A stretch of 60,626 nucleotides of DNA, taken from assembly GCA_913058405.1 (NCBI GenBank), contig CAJXRC010000004.1, forward strand, positions 1 through 60,626, read 5' to 3'. This DNA is from an uncultured Colwellia sp. Its GTDB lineage: Bacteria; Pseudomonadota; Gammaproteobacteria; Enterobacterales; Alteromonadaceae. Made by a program: the position numbers and the translations under genes. How positions within the stretch are numbered: the stretch's first letter is position 1; every line of letters starts with the position of its first letter. The notes beneath the pieces are model-generated. The model was not told the origin of the DNA, did not search any database, and saw only the letters and a program-made list of their open reading frames with translations. Below are positions 47,718-57,293 of this stretch, one piece after another.

Positions 47718-48193
47718 GGTTTTTCCTCTTAATTATTGAGTGGTATTAATTCTAAATATGAATTTAAGGATATTAAGTAAATATTAGTGGTTATAACTCA
47801 GACAATTAACTTTACAGACAAAAGTATTGGTACAGATAAAATTAATAGCTGAAATAATAGCAGATAGCAAAATGGTCGGGAAAATAGCACAATGATATTT
47901 TGGTTGACAGCATCGGCCATCTACCAAAAATTTAGATTTGATCGATACTTTTAAAGAAGCAAGGACGACGTCCTGCTTGATGGTGAGATATATGTTTTTT
48001 TAATACGCTTGATAACATAGTTAAAACAAAATTACCGGATCATGATAGTACGGGAAGCTAGCAGTTGGCTCACTTCGGTGAATAGTGCTAATTTAGCACA
48101 AAACGTACGCAAAACGAACCTCTTCATAATAACAGTAATAAAAGGTGATATTAGTTGGAATAATTTCACGTCACAATTTAATTTAACCGTTTG
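47718..48193. other. Gene-free region between the DUF1338 gene and cysQ
   Basis: 476 bases of A/T-rich DNA. The one notable structure is a near-perfect palindrome, AAGCAAGGACGACGTCCTGCTT (47957-47978, one bulged base). I see no gene, tRNA or terminator there. Confidence 0.4.
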
Positions 48194-49015
48194 TTATTCG
48201 TAAATTTTTCTATGTGGTTTAATTATTTTTTGCCATGGGAAGTCTCTCGCACCTAAACTGACAAAATCAGGGTTCAGTAAACTTTCTCGTTTATTATAAC
48301 TTAAAGGATTAAACTCACTGTCAATAATATCACCGCCAGCTTGCTCTAAAATACACTGACTTGCCCCTGTATCCCATTCACCAGTCACACCTACACGTAA
48401 ATAACAGTCAGCTCCACCTTCAGCGATAAGGCAGTTTTTTAATGAACAACTTCCTAAAGCCACGTAGTCATAATCATAGTCACTATTTAGATATTGCCCC
48501 ATAAGTTCAAGTTGCTGACGACGGCTAATGGCGACTTTAATACGACGGTTTTCTTGATATTCTGCCACACGAATGGCATGGCTGGCTTGGCAGTTATCTT
48601 TGAAAGCACCTAGATTTTTTTGACCATAATACGTCAGGCAATGATCTGGCGCGTGAATAACACCCAGTGTTGGCCAACCATTTTCAACTAACGCTATATT
48701 TACGGCAAAGTCGCCACTACCAATGATAAATTCGCCCGTGCCATCAATGGGATCAAGTAACCAGTAACGAGACCAATTTTTTCGCTCACTTAACTGCACA
48801 GTCCCGACTTCTTCAGAAATAATAGGGATATCTGGTGTGAGTGTTCTAAGCTGATCCATTAAGATATCATTTGCTGCTATATCAGCACTGGTTACAGGGC
48901 TTTCATCAGCTTTGGTTTCTGCAGTATAGTTTCCCTGACGATAATATTTCATTACTTCTACGCCAGCTTTTTTTGCGCTTTCCAAAGCAATGTTTAGTAA
49001 TCTATCTTGGCTCAT
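48194..49015 (-). CDS. cysQ: 3'(2'),5'-bisphosphate nucleotidase CysQ
   Basis: Removes 3'-phosphate from PAP, a byproduct of sulfate assimilation. 273 residues of the inositol monophosphatase fold, with the metal motifs IISEEVG and LLDPIDGTGEF and the later TGEWDTGASQCILEQAGG. A plain inositol monophosphatase is less likely given the CysQ-like N-terminus and length. Single gene. Confidence 0.93.
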   Translation of the reverse strand: MSQDRLLNIALESAKKAGVEVMKYYRQGNYTAETKADESPVTSADIAANDILMDQLRTLTPDIPIISEEVGTVQLSERKNWSRYWLLDPIDGTGEFIIGSGDFAVNIALVENGWPTLGVIHAPDHCLTYYGQKNLGAFKDNCQASHAIRVAEYQENRRIKVAISRRQQLELMGQYLNSDYDYDYVALGSCSLKNCLIAEGGADCYLRVGVTGEWDTGASQCILEQAGGDIIDSEFNPLSYNKRESLLNPDFVSLGARDFPWQKIIKPHRKIYE

Positions 49016-49045
49016 CGTTATACCTCTATCTTCGTGCTTTAGTAC

Positions 49046-49220
49046 TATACCCGTAATTATTCAAAATACTCGATTCAGAGTGCTTCTTTGATGGGGCTAA
49101 AAACGATTTATACGTCGTTATTGATTTTGAAAATGGAACAACCATTCACTACAATCAATGCCTTGCCTAAATCGTTTTTTTCTCCCACTGAAACATGTAT
49201 TTTGAATGGTTACGGGTATA
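49046..49220. repeat. 175-bp inverted-repeat element (MITE-like), copy 3, third end type
   Basis: The left end TATACCCGTAATTATTC and the complement of the right end TATACCCGTAACCATTC are matching inverted repeats, continuing as AAAATAC. The core (49113-49173) is homologous to the element at 2028 read on the other strand: CGTTATTGATTTTGA, then AACCATTC, then CAATCAATG(C/T)CTTGCCT. The CGTCGTTAT block ends 99 bases from the right end. No protein is encoded. Confidence 0.75.
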
Positions 49221-49399
49221 TACCCATTCCAATCGTTAACCTTTACCCAATCAAATGATTTTTCTACTGAGTGATATTGCTTTGTATTGTTTATTCTAAT
49301 GTACAAAAACTTACAAAAGATAAACAGTTTGTAGCACGTTAGCTTATATATTCTTAATCAAAAAACGTTATCATATTCCGATAAAATGGAGATATAACG

Positions 49400-50560
49400 A
49401 TGAAATTAACCCTGAAATCTAGCTGGTTAGCGCAACGCCCTTACCTTATTGCTGCACTAATTACCCTTATTTTAGTGCTATGGATGGCTTCGGGACCGAG
49501 TGTTTCAGAGCAAAAGTCTGAGATAAAAGCACAAATTCCTAGTCACGATGAAAAGCAAATTACCGCACAAGTTAAAGTTGAAACACGACTTGGACAACAT
49601 ATTCATAAAACAATTGAGTTATATGGTCGTACTGAACCTGATCGTATTACGACATTAAAAGCAGAGGTACACGGAAAAATTATTGAGGTATTAGCGAAAA
49701 GAGGCTCAAAAGTTTCCAAAGGTGAAATTATTGCAAAAATTGCTTTAAATGATTTACCTGCTCAATTAACTCGTAGCCAAGCATTATTGAAGCAACGTGA
49801 AGTAGAGTACGAAGGTGCATTAAAGCTGAATAAACAAGGTTATCAAGGCAAGGTACATTTAGCACAGTCATATGCTGCACTTGAATCAGTTAACGCTGAA
49901 ATACAGCGATTAGAATTAAATATTGCCCATACGGTAATCAAAGCGCCATTCACCGGTATTCTTAACACACGTTATGTTGAAGTTGGCGATTACGTTGCTT
50001 CAGGCGATGATATTGCCATGATTGCCGATTTAGACCCGCTTATCGTTCGAGCTCATGCCACCGAACAGCAGATCAGTCAGCTTTCTGTTGGCCAAGTGGC
50101 GCGAGTTAGTTTATTAAATGGTGAGCAGGCAGAAGGTGAACTTCGTTACATCGCCAGTGTTGGTAATGATGCGACCAATACCTTTAAAATTGAAGTGGCC
50201 ATTGATAATAAAAAGGCGCGTTTATTTGCGGGATTAAGCAGTGAATTAACCATAGATTTAGCCAAAATGTCAGCGATTAAAATATCACCAGCACTGCTAG
50301 CACTAGATGAACAAGGTAATATTGGTGTTAAGTCTGTCAAAAATTCTATTGTTCATTTTACACCAATACAGATCATTAAAAGTGAAAATGATGGCGTATG
50401 GTTAACGGGTCTTGGCGAGAAAGCCGATATTATTGTTTTGGGACAAGGATTTGTGCGTGCAGGGGATAAAGTTGAGGCAATCTTTGATACACCAGAAGTT
50501 AGCACTGATGATAGTAAAGATAAGCAAGCTGCTTCTGTAGCCCTAACAGCACAACAATAG
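49400..50560 (+). CDS. RND efflux periplasmic adaptor (membrane fusion protein)
   Basis: 386 residues: an N-terminal membrane span (about 13-31), then lipoyl (GKIIEVLAKRGSKVSKGEIIAKI), alpha-hairpin, and beta-barrel domains (AHATEQQISQLSVGQVARVSLL). It links the inner-membrane pump to an outer-membrane channel, which is not encoded here. The stop is eight bases before the pump gene. GGAG precedes the ATG. Confidence 0.93.
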   Translation: MKLTLKSSWLAQRPYLIAALITLILVLWMASGPSVSEQKSEIKAQIPSHDEKQITAQVKVETRLGQHIHKTIELYGRTEPDRITTLKAEVHGKIIEVLAKRGSKVSKGEIIAKIALNDLPAQLTRSQALLKQREVEYEGALKLNKQGYQGKVHLAQSYAALESVNAEIQRLELNIAHTVIKAPFTGILNTRYVEVGDYVASGDDIAMIADLDPLIVRAHATEQQISQLSVGQVARVSLLNGEQAEGELRYIASVGNDATNTFKIEVAIDNKKARLFAGLSSELTIDLAKMSAIKISPALLALDEQGNIGVKSVKNSIVHFTPIQIIKSENDGVWLTGLGEKADIIVLGQGFVRAGDKVEAIFDTPEVSTDDSKDKQAASVALTAQQ

Positions 50561-50568
50561 GAGCTATT

Positions 50569-53500
50569 ATGTTAACGCTTATAGAAGCCGCATTGACGCG
50601 CACCCGCTCTGTTTTGATGTTGTTTGTACTACTGCTTATTTCTGGCGGAGTAACTTATAACAATATTGCTAAAGAAGCCAACCCTGACATTACCATTCCA
50701 ATTATCTATGTTTCCATGATTCATGATGGTATTTCTCCTGAAGATGCCGAGCGAATGCTCGTAAGACCGATGGAAAATGAGCTGAAATCTATCGCTGGCA
50801 TTAAAGAAATACGTTCAAATGCAGGAGAAGGTCATGCCTCTGTTACCTTAGAGTTTATAGCAGGACTTGATCCCAAAGAAGCGCTGGCAGATGTGCGTGA
50901 TAAAGTGACTCTAGCTAAAGCTAAATTGCCTAATGAAACGGAAGAGCCTGTGGTAAATGAAGTCACCATGGCTAACCAAGAAGCAGCTCTTACCGTTGTT
51001 TTATCTGGATCAGTGACTGAGCGAGGTTTAATAACAATAGCGCGAAATGTCAAAGATAAAATTGAAGGCATGCAAGAGGTATTAGAAGTTGAGATTGGTG
51101 GTGACCGTGAAGATATGGTTGAAATCATTGTCGACCCTTTATTAATGGAAAGCTACGGGCTTGATCAAACCGACATTTACAATTTAGTTGAGCGTAACAA
51201 TCGTTTAGTGCCAGCAGGAACTATGGATACTGGCAAAGGACGATTTGCTATCAAAGTACCTTCTGTTTTTGAAAATATCCAAGATTTACTTGAGCTACCG
51301 ATTAAGGTTGATGGTGATCGAGTCATTACCTTTCAAGATGTATCAACAGTTCGTCGTGCGTATAAAGATCCCACCAGTTTTGCTCGGCTAAATGGTCACC
51401 GTTCTGTCTCGATAGAAGTCAAAAAACGCTCGGGTGAAAACCTGATTGATACGGTTGATAAAGTTAAAGAGATTGTTAATAAAAGTCGAGCTAAATGGCC
51501 ACAACAAGTCAAAGTAGATTATGTTGGTGACCAATCAATCGAAATTAAAAATACGCTAACAGATCTACAGAACAATGTTTTTTCAGCGGTATTATTGGTT
51601 GTTATTGTTATTATCGCCGCCTTAGGTGGTCGCACAGCTCTACTGGTTGGTTTAGCCATTCCAGGGGCATTTTTAACCGGAATACTCGTTATCGCCTTAG
51701 CGGGAATGACAGTCAATATTGTTGTGTTATTTGGTTTGATCATGGCGGTAGGAATGCTAGTAGATGGCGCTATTGTTGTCACCGAGTTTGCTGATCGTCA
51801 GATGAATGAAGGTCAGAGCAAAACCGTGGCTTATGGCACTGCTGCTCGACGTATGGCATGGCCAATTATTGCTTCAACGGCAACCACCTTAGCAGCTTTT
51901 GCTCCCTTGATGTTTTGGCCAGGGATTATGGGTGAGTTCATGAAATACTTACCATTCACCCTTATTGCCGTTTTATCAGCCTCATTAGCGATGGCACTCA
52001 TCTTTGTGCCGACGTTAGGCGCTGTTTTGGGGAAAGCTCGCGTTGTCAGCAGTAAAGAACAGCAACAAATAGAACACGCAGAAGCCGGCGAGTTCGATAA
52101 GTTATCTGGTTTTACCGGTCGATATATACGTGTGCTGACAACGGCGATTAAACATCCTTGGAAAATAGTTGCAGGCACCTTTGCGATATCTTTTATCGTG
52201 ATGTGGCTCTATGGCGCATCAGATCTTGGTGTGAGTTTCTTTCCAGAAGTTGAACCACAAAGTGCGACTATGGTAGTGCGCTCTCACGGTGATTTATCCG
52301 TAAAAGAAAAAGATGTGATTATGCGTTCTATCGAAACGCGTATCTTACCGCTTGAGGAGATAGAAACTTTATATACTCGAACGGGTGGTAATAATCAAAT
52401 AGGCACATTTAAATTAAACTTTGTCGATTGGCAGATAAGACGATCGGCAGATGACATCGTGGCCAATATTCATGAGCTCACAGATAATTTAGCTGGCGTA
52501 GAAATCGAAGTAAGAAAAAATGAAAATGGTCCGCAAAGTGGTAAGGATCTTAAACTTGAATTGAGCTCGCGTTTTCCTGAAGAACTCGATAAATCGGTGA
52601 AAATTATACGTGATGCGTTGCAGGCGTCAGGGAAATTCACTGATATTGAAGATACAGGCGCTAAACCAGGGATTGAATGGCAGCTTATTATTGATCGCAA
52701 TAAAGCCGCAACTTATGGAGCTGATGCTGCATTAGTTGGCTCAAGTGTGCAAATGGTTACTAACGGTTTAAAGCTTGGTGAATACCGTCCTGATGATGTT
52801 GATGACGAACTAGATATTCGAGTTCGTTTTCCGGAAGAGAAACGTAATATAAGTCGATTAGATTCACTGCGCTTAAAAACAACGTCTGGTTTAGTACCTG
52901 TTGGCAGTTTTGTCGAACGTAAAGCTGCGCCTAAGGTCGATACTATTCGCCGTGTTGATGCTAAGCGAGTCGTGACTATACAGGCAAACTTAATTGCAGG
53001 TGCTCAATTATTAAATGAGTTACCTATTTTGCAAGCGCAATTACCGACACTTGGCTTGCATCCGTCGGTTGAGATTGCTGTTAAGGGACAAAATGAAGAT
53101 CAGCAAGAATCGCAAGCGTTTCTAGTGAATGCTTTTGCTATCGCTCTTTTTGTGATGGCAATGATTTTAGTGACTCAATTTAATAGTTTTTATCAAGCGT
53201 TATTAATTTTAAGTGCGGTAATCTTCTCAACGGTAGGCGTGTTTCTAGCGCTGTTATTAGTTCAAAAACCGTTTGGTATTGTTATGGGCGGTATTGGTGT
53301 TATCTCGTTGGCGGGTATTGTAGTAAATAATAATATTGTGCTGATTGATACCTACAATGTTATGCGTAAAGAAGGTTATCCTGTCGTTGAAGCAATCTTG
53401 CGAACAGGTGCGCAGCGTTTACGACCTGTTATGTTAACCACAATAACTACAATTCTAGGCTTATTGCCTATGGTCTTGCAGGTCAATCTAGACTTCTTTG

Positions 53501-53727
53501 AGCGAACTATTGTTTTTGGTGCGCCGTCAACACAGTGGTGGACACAGCTGGCAACAGCTATCGCAGGTGGTTTAGCTTTTGCTACCGTTTTAACTTTAGT
53601 ATTAACACCATGTCTATTGGTATTAAGGGATAAACGTAAAGAAGATAAACAGGTAAAGGCAACAAGAATTCTGCAAAAAGAAGCTCATCAAGTTAAGCAA
53701 GTTAAAGAAGTTAGTAGCGCTGCTTAG
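50569..53727 (+). CDS. RND efflux transporter permease (HAE1-like)
   Basis: 1052 residues with twelve predicted spans in two halves and two large periplasmic loops. N-terminal TRTRSVLMLFVLLLISGGV and EANPDITIPIIYVS, then the first-half helix motif GMLVDGAIVVTEFADRQMNEG with the Asp of the proton relay, and GIVVNNNIVLIDTYN in the second half. This matches hydrophobic-compound exporters of the AcrB/MexF group rather than metal pumps. GGAGCTATT precedes the ATG; co-transcribed with the adaptor. Confidence 0.94.
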   Translation: MLTLIEAALTRTRSVLMLFVLLLISGGVTYNNIAKEANPDITIPIIYVSMIHDGISPEDAERMLVRPMENELKSIAGIKEIRSNAGEGHASVTLEFIAGLDPKEALADVRDKVTLAKAKLPNETEEPVVNEVTMANQEAALTVVLSGSVTERGLITIARNVKDKIEGMQEVLEVEIGGDREDMVEIIVDPLLMESYGLDQTDIYNLVERNNRLVPAGTMDTGKGRFAIKVPSVFENIQDLLELPIKVDGDRVITFQDVSTVRRAYKDPTSFARLNGHRSVSIEVKKRSGENLIDTVDKVKEIVNKSRAKWPQQVKVDYVGDQSIEIKNTLTDLQNNVFSAVLLVVIVIIAALGGRTALLVGLAIPGAFLTGILVIALAGMTVNIVVLFGLIMAVGMLVDGAIVVTEFADRQMNEGQSKTVAYGTAARRMAWPIIASTATTLAAFAPLMFWPGIMGEFMKYLPFTLIAVLSASLAMALIFVPTLGAVLGKARVVSSKEQQQIEHAEAGEFDKLSGFTGRYIRVLTTAIKHPWKIVAGTFAISFIVMWLYGASDLGVSFFPEVEPQSATMVVRSHGDLSVKEKDVIMRSIETRILPLEEIETLYTRTGGNNQIGTFKLNFVDWQIRRSADDIVANIHELTDNLAGVEIEVRKNENGPQSGKDLKLELSSRFPEELDKSVKIIRDALQASGKFTDIEDTGAKPGIEWQLIIDRNKAATYGADAALVGSSVQMVTNGLKLGEYRPDDVDDELDIRVRFPEEKRNISRLDSLRLKTTSGLVPVGSFVERKAAPKVDTIRRVDAKRVVTIQANLIAGAQLLNELPILQAQLPTLGLHPSVEIAVKGQNEDQQESQAFLVNAFAIALFVMAMILVTQFNSFYQALLILSAVIFSTVGVFLALLLVQKPFGIVMGGIGVISLAGIVVNNNIVLIDTYNVMRKEGYPVVEAILRTGAQRLRPVMLTTITTILGLLPMVLQVNLDFFERTIVFGAPSTQWWTQLATAIAGGLAFATVLTLVLTPCLLVLRDKRKEDKQVKATRILQKEAHQVKQVKEVSSAA

Positions 53728-53785
53728 CTACTTTTTATAAGGCACAGATAACGTTTAACTTAGCGGGATTTTACTCTCGTTGAGT

Positions 53786-53858
53786 TATACCCATGGTATC
53801 TCAAAAGGCGTTTCTAATTCTAGCTGAGGCCTGCACTTTGAAGTAACATGGCTATATA
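53786..53858. repeat. Short imperfect inverted-repeat element, type B copy 2
   Basis: 73 bases from TATACCCATGGTATCTC to the right end, whose complement begins TATAGCCATGTTACTTC. The right arm resembles that of the copy at 57183 (TGGCTATATAC in both). Confidence 0.45.
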
Positions 53859-53918
53859 CGTTCTTTGCATAAATTATCTATTGATAATTATCTTAATCCT
53901 ATTGGTATTAACACTATC

Positions 53919-53935
53919 TTGGCGTTAAAATTGCT
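53919..53935 (+). promoter_or_regulatory. Candidate sigma-54 promoter of motX
   Basis: TTGGCGTTAAAATTGCT has TGGC and TTGC separated by the required seven bases, with TTGCT at the -12 box. Transcription would begin near 53947, about 80 bases before motX. Fits flagellar regulation by sigma-54 in polar-flagellated gammaproteobacteria, but is one eye-found match in A/T-rich DNA. Confidence 0.4.
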
Positions 53936-54027
53936 TTACTATGGCTGTATTATGTAAATAAATTTCATAAATACAGCTTGCTTGCCGATATAAAGGGGTC
54001 AGCTGATTTAGCCTAGTTAGGATTGTT

Positions 54028-54663
54028 ATGCGTATATTATTTTTCTTTGTTCTCAGTGTTATGTTTTTATTTGCCAGTTCTTCAGCATTTGCTTTTAAGA
54101 AAAACTTACAAGCAGTACAAATCTATACCGACAATCAATTGCTTGATTTAATTAAAGAGAACAAGCATTTAAGTCAAGTTGTGCTAGATGAATGTCAATT
54201 AGTGCAAGATATTGAAGCGCGTGCAAATAAATCTAAAATGCCTTCGTACCAATTTCTGTGGGGAGATATGTTGGCTTATGGTGTTTGTGTCAAAAAAGAT
54301 ATTCCGTTAGGACTGCATTATATGCATTTAGCCGCCGACCAAGGCTTAGCTGAAGGCTTAGAACAACTGGGACGTTATTATCATATTGGTAAATTTATGC
54401 AGGTAGATATTGACCGTGCGATTATTTATTTAAAAACAGCAGCGAGCTCAAACAACTTAGCTGCGCAAATACGACTGGCTGATATATACCAACAAGGTTA
54501 CGGTAGCCCACTAGACTATCCTGCACTCTATTCTCAATTGCATCACTCTTTAACGGATGACAAAGCCTTACATAAAAAAATCAGTGGGTTATTGTCTAAT
54601 CTTGCCAGCAAAATGCCAAATAAAGTAGTAGAACAAGCGAAAAGAACCAGTTATACAAATTAA
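54028..54663 (+). CDS. motX: Sodium-driven flagellar motor protein MotX
   Basis: Periplasmic T-ring component that anchors PomA/PomB stators around the polar flagellar motor. 211 residues: signal peptide (about 1-22), then the MotX pattern DECQLVQDIEARANKSKMPSYQFLWGDMLAYGVCVKKD, two Sel1-like repeats (DQGLAEGLEQLGRYYHIG, NNLAAQIRLADIYQQGYGSPLDYP) and the basic tail. The cysteine pair of the family is present. It lies just upstream of rnr. Confidence 0.93.
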   Translation: MRILFFFVLSVMFLFASSSAFAFKKNLQAVQIYTDNQLLDLIKENKHLSQVVLDECQLVQDIEARANKSKMPSYQFLWGDMLAYGVCVKKDIPLGLHYMHLAADQGLAEGLEQLGRYYHIGKFMQVDIDRAIIYLKTAASSNNLAAQIRLADIYQQGYGSPLDYPALYSQLHHSLTDDKALHKKISGLLSNLASKMPNKVVEQAKRTSYTN

Positions 54664-54738
54664 GTCAAAGCGTTACATTGCTATAATAACTTTATGGTAT
54701 ACTTGCAAGTAGTTATCCTTAAATATTGACCCATTATA

Positions 54739-57174
54739 GTGACCTATAACGATCCACACGCTAAACGCGAAGCCAAAAAATATGAAAAGCCAGTCGCCTC
54801 ACGCGAACTATTGCTATCAATCATCGAAAAATGCTCGCCACCACCAAGTTTTAAAAGCTTGGTCAAAACACTAAAGTACGATGAAGAGTATCAACTAATT
54901 GGTTTGAAGCGTCGTTTACGTGCGATGGAAAACAGTGGTCAGTTGATCTTTAATAAATTCAAACAATACGCCCTGCCGGAAAAAAATAGCCTGCTAAGCG
55001 GCAAAGTTATTGGCCATCGTGACGGTTTTGGTTTCTTTTCTCCAGATGATTCATCTATTACCGATAAAAGAGGCAAGGATTTTTATATTTCCTCACATGA
55101 AATGCAGCGTGTCTTTCATGGTGATATTGTCCAAGCTATTTTGGTTGACCGTACCGATCGTAAAGGCCGTAAAGAAGTCAAAATACTTGAAGTGATAGAA
55201 CCACGAAAAGCACCTATTGTTGGTCGATTATATATTGACCATCATGTTTGTTCTGTTGTGTCAGAAGACAGTAAAATCAAACAAGAAGTATTAATTGATC
55301 CGCAAACCAAAATGGGTGCTAGGCACGGACAAATGGTAGTGGTTGAGTTAGTACAGCGACCGACTAAACGTTCTCATGCCATTGGTAAAGTGATTGAAGT
55401 CTTAGGGGATCATCTTGCCCCTGGAATGGAAATAGAAATAGCCTTACGTGCCCATGATTTACCGCACCAATTTTCACATACAGTCCAAGCCGAAGTGGCT
55501 AACATCGCTGATGAAGTTGAAGAATCATCTAAATTACCGCGTAAAGACTTACGTGATTTACCCTTGGTCACTATCGATGGCGATGATGCGAGAGATTTTG
55601 ATGATGCTGTTTATTGTGAACCGAAAAAATCAGGTGGTTGGCGTTTATGGGTAGCTATCGCTGATGTGAGCTATTATGTCCAGCACGGCACAGCATTGGA
55701 TGATGAAGCGATATCACGTGGTAACTCTGTGTATTTCCCGAGCCAAGTTATCCCTATGTTACCAGAGAAACTATCTAATGGTTTGTGTTCACTTAACCCT
55801 GATGTAGATCGTTTATGTATGGTTTGTGAAATGACCATTAGTGCGACTGGAAAACTATCGGGTAGTAAGTTTTACCCTGCAGTAATGCGCTCTCATGCCC
55901 GCTTTACCTATACTAAAGTTGCCGCTATTCTCGAAGGTGATGAAGCGCTTTGTCAGGAATATCAAACCTTAGTACCTGATTTAAAAAACCTTGAACATAT
56001 GTATCACGCGCTAACAGATGCTCGTCTTAAACGTGGCGCTATCGCTTTTGAAACGCAAGAATCTATTTTTATCTTCAATGAAGATAAAAAAATTGCCAGT
56101 GTCGAAGCGCTTATTCGCAATGATGCCCATAAAATTATTGAAGAATGTATGATTATGGCCAATGTTGCGACGGCCAAATTTATTGAAAAACATGAAAAAC
56201 CAGGGTTGTTCCGTGTTCATGATAAACCTAGCGAAGATAAGTACCGTAACTTCGTTACCTATTTAAATGAGCTTGGTCTTTCTCTGCCTTCAAAAGAAGC
56301 GCCGGAGCCAAGAGATTACGGTGATATTTTAGCGAAAGTTGCAGGTCGACCTGATCAAGAGCTGATTCAAACTATGCTGTTACGCTCAATGCGTCAAGCT
56401 GTTTACCAAAGTGACAATGAAGGGCACTTTGGTTTAGCACTGCCATCTTATAGCCATTTCACTTCACCTATTCGTCGTTATCCTGATTTGGTTGTACATC
56501 GAGTCATTAAAGCTATTTTAGAAAAACAAGCTAAAAATGCTGCGAACGAAGGTTTCTATGAATACTCTCTAGAGGAAGTTATTGAGCTAGGTGAGCATTG
56601 TTCTATGACCGAGAGACGAGCGGATGAAGCCACTCGTGATGTCGCTGATTGGCTCAAATGTGAGTTTATGCAAGACCATGTAGGTGATAATTTTACTGGA
56701 GTTATTTCAACAGTGACTAACTTTGGTATGTTTGTTCGCTTACAGGACTTACATATTGAAGGTTTAGTTCATATAACTTCTCTTGGTCGTGATTTTTATC
56801 ATTTTGATGATGTTCGTATGTGCCTGACCGGTGAACATAGCGGCAAAAAGTATCGCGTTGGTGATGAAATTCGCGTGCAGGTGGCAGCAGTAAACCTTGA
56901 TGAAAAGAAAATAGATTTACGACTTGAAGGCTCTGAGACTGAAAGTGAAACTCAAGGTAAGCCCAAAAGTAAAGAGAAGGGTAGGCGCTCAAATAACAAA
57001 ACGCCAGAAGCAAAACCTGCAGATAGCTCAAGTAGAAAACCTAAAAGTACAAAAGGTAAATCTAAAGATAAACCTAAAGACAAACCGAAAGAAAAAAGTA
57101 AGGCGAAAAAGCGCAGTGCACGTAAAAAACGTCCTGGTAAAAATGCCCGTAAAAATTCGGAAAATAAGGCTTAA
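54739..57174 (+). CDS. rnr: Ribonuclease R
   Basis: Processive 3'-5' exoribonuclease able to degrade structured RNA. 811 residues: helix-turn-helix N-terminus (MTYNDPHAKREAKKYEKPV), two cold-shock domains (GKVIGHRDGFGFF), the catalytic RNB motif DGDDARDFDDAVY (about 279-291), an S1 domain (GVISTVTNFGMFV, about 650-735), and a very lysine-rich C-terminal tail of about 65 residues. The start is GTG 54739, giving the E. coli-like N-terminus; no clear ribosome binding site. RNase R matters for cold growth, fitting a psychrophile. Confidence 0.96.
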   Translation: MTYNDPHAKREAKKYEKPVASRELLLSIIEKCSPPPSFKSLVKTLKYDEEYQLIGLKRRLRAMENSGQLIFNKFKQYALPEKNSLLSGKVIGHRDGFGFFSPDDSSITDKRGKDFYISSHEMQRVFHGDIVQAILVDRTDRKGRKEVKILEVIEPRKAPIVGRLYIDHHVCSVVSEDSKIKQEVLIDPQTKMGARHGQMVVVELVQRPTKRSHAIGKVIEVLGDHLAPGMEIEIALRAHDLPHQFSHTVQAEVANIADEVEESSKLPRKDLRDLPLVTIDGDDARDFDDAVYCEPKKSGGWRLWVAIADVSYYVQHGTALDDEAISRGNSVYFPSQVIPMLPEKLSNGLCSLNPDVDRLCMVCEMTISATGKLSGSKFYPAVMRSHARFTYTKVAAILEGDEALCQEYQTLVPDLKNLEHMYHALTDARLKRGAIAFETQESIFIFNEDKKIASVEALIRNDAHKIIEECMIMANVATAKFIEKHEKPGLFRVHDKPSEDKYRNFVTYLNELGLSLPSKEAPEPRDYGDILAKVAGRPDQELIQTMLLRSMRQAVYQSDNEGHFGLALPSYSHFTSPIRRYPDLVVHRVIKAILEKQAKNAANEGFYEYSLEEVIELGEHCSMTERRADEATRDVADWLKCEFMQDHVGDNFTGVISTVTNFGMFVRLQDLHIEGLVHITSLGRDFYHFDDVRMCLTGEHSGKKYRVGDEIRVQVAAVNLDEKKIDLRLEGSETESETQGKPKSKEKGRRSNNKTPEAKPADSSSRKPKSTKGKSKDKPKDKPKEKSKAKKRSARKKRPGKNARKNSENKA

Positions 57175-57182
57175 GTAGTCGC

Positions 57183-57250
57183 TATACCTAAGCGACCTGA
57201 AGATGCAAATTTTAGCTGGATTACTAAGCTTCAAGTAATTTGGCTATATA
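57183..57250. repeat. Short imperfect inverted-repeat element, type B copy 3
   Basis: 68 bases in the rnr-rlmB gap. Left end TATACCTAAGCGACCTGAAGATGC, right end complement TATATAGCCAAATTACTTGAAGCTT. Close to the copies at 53786 and 45088. Confidence 0.45.
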
Positions 57251-57293
57251 CATGGCTTATTAGCCTCGTTGTTCATATTAATAGAGAAAGATC

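Noticed and set aside
47957-47978. Palindrome AAGCAAGGACGACGTCCTGCTT as a terminator or operator
   Set aside because: There is no T tract and no adjacent gene end or start, so no role can be supported.
49118-49306. 62-codon open frame on the minus strand upstream of the efflux adaptor
   Set aside because: It runs through the repeat element at 49046 and shows no recognisable protein pattern.
56924-57178. 84-codon lysine-rich frame overlapping the end of rnr
   Set aside because: It is an alternate reading of the repetitive lysine-rich tail of RNase R.
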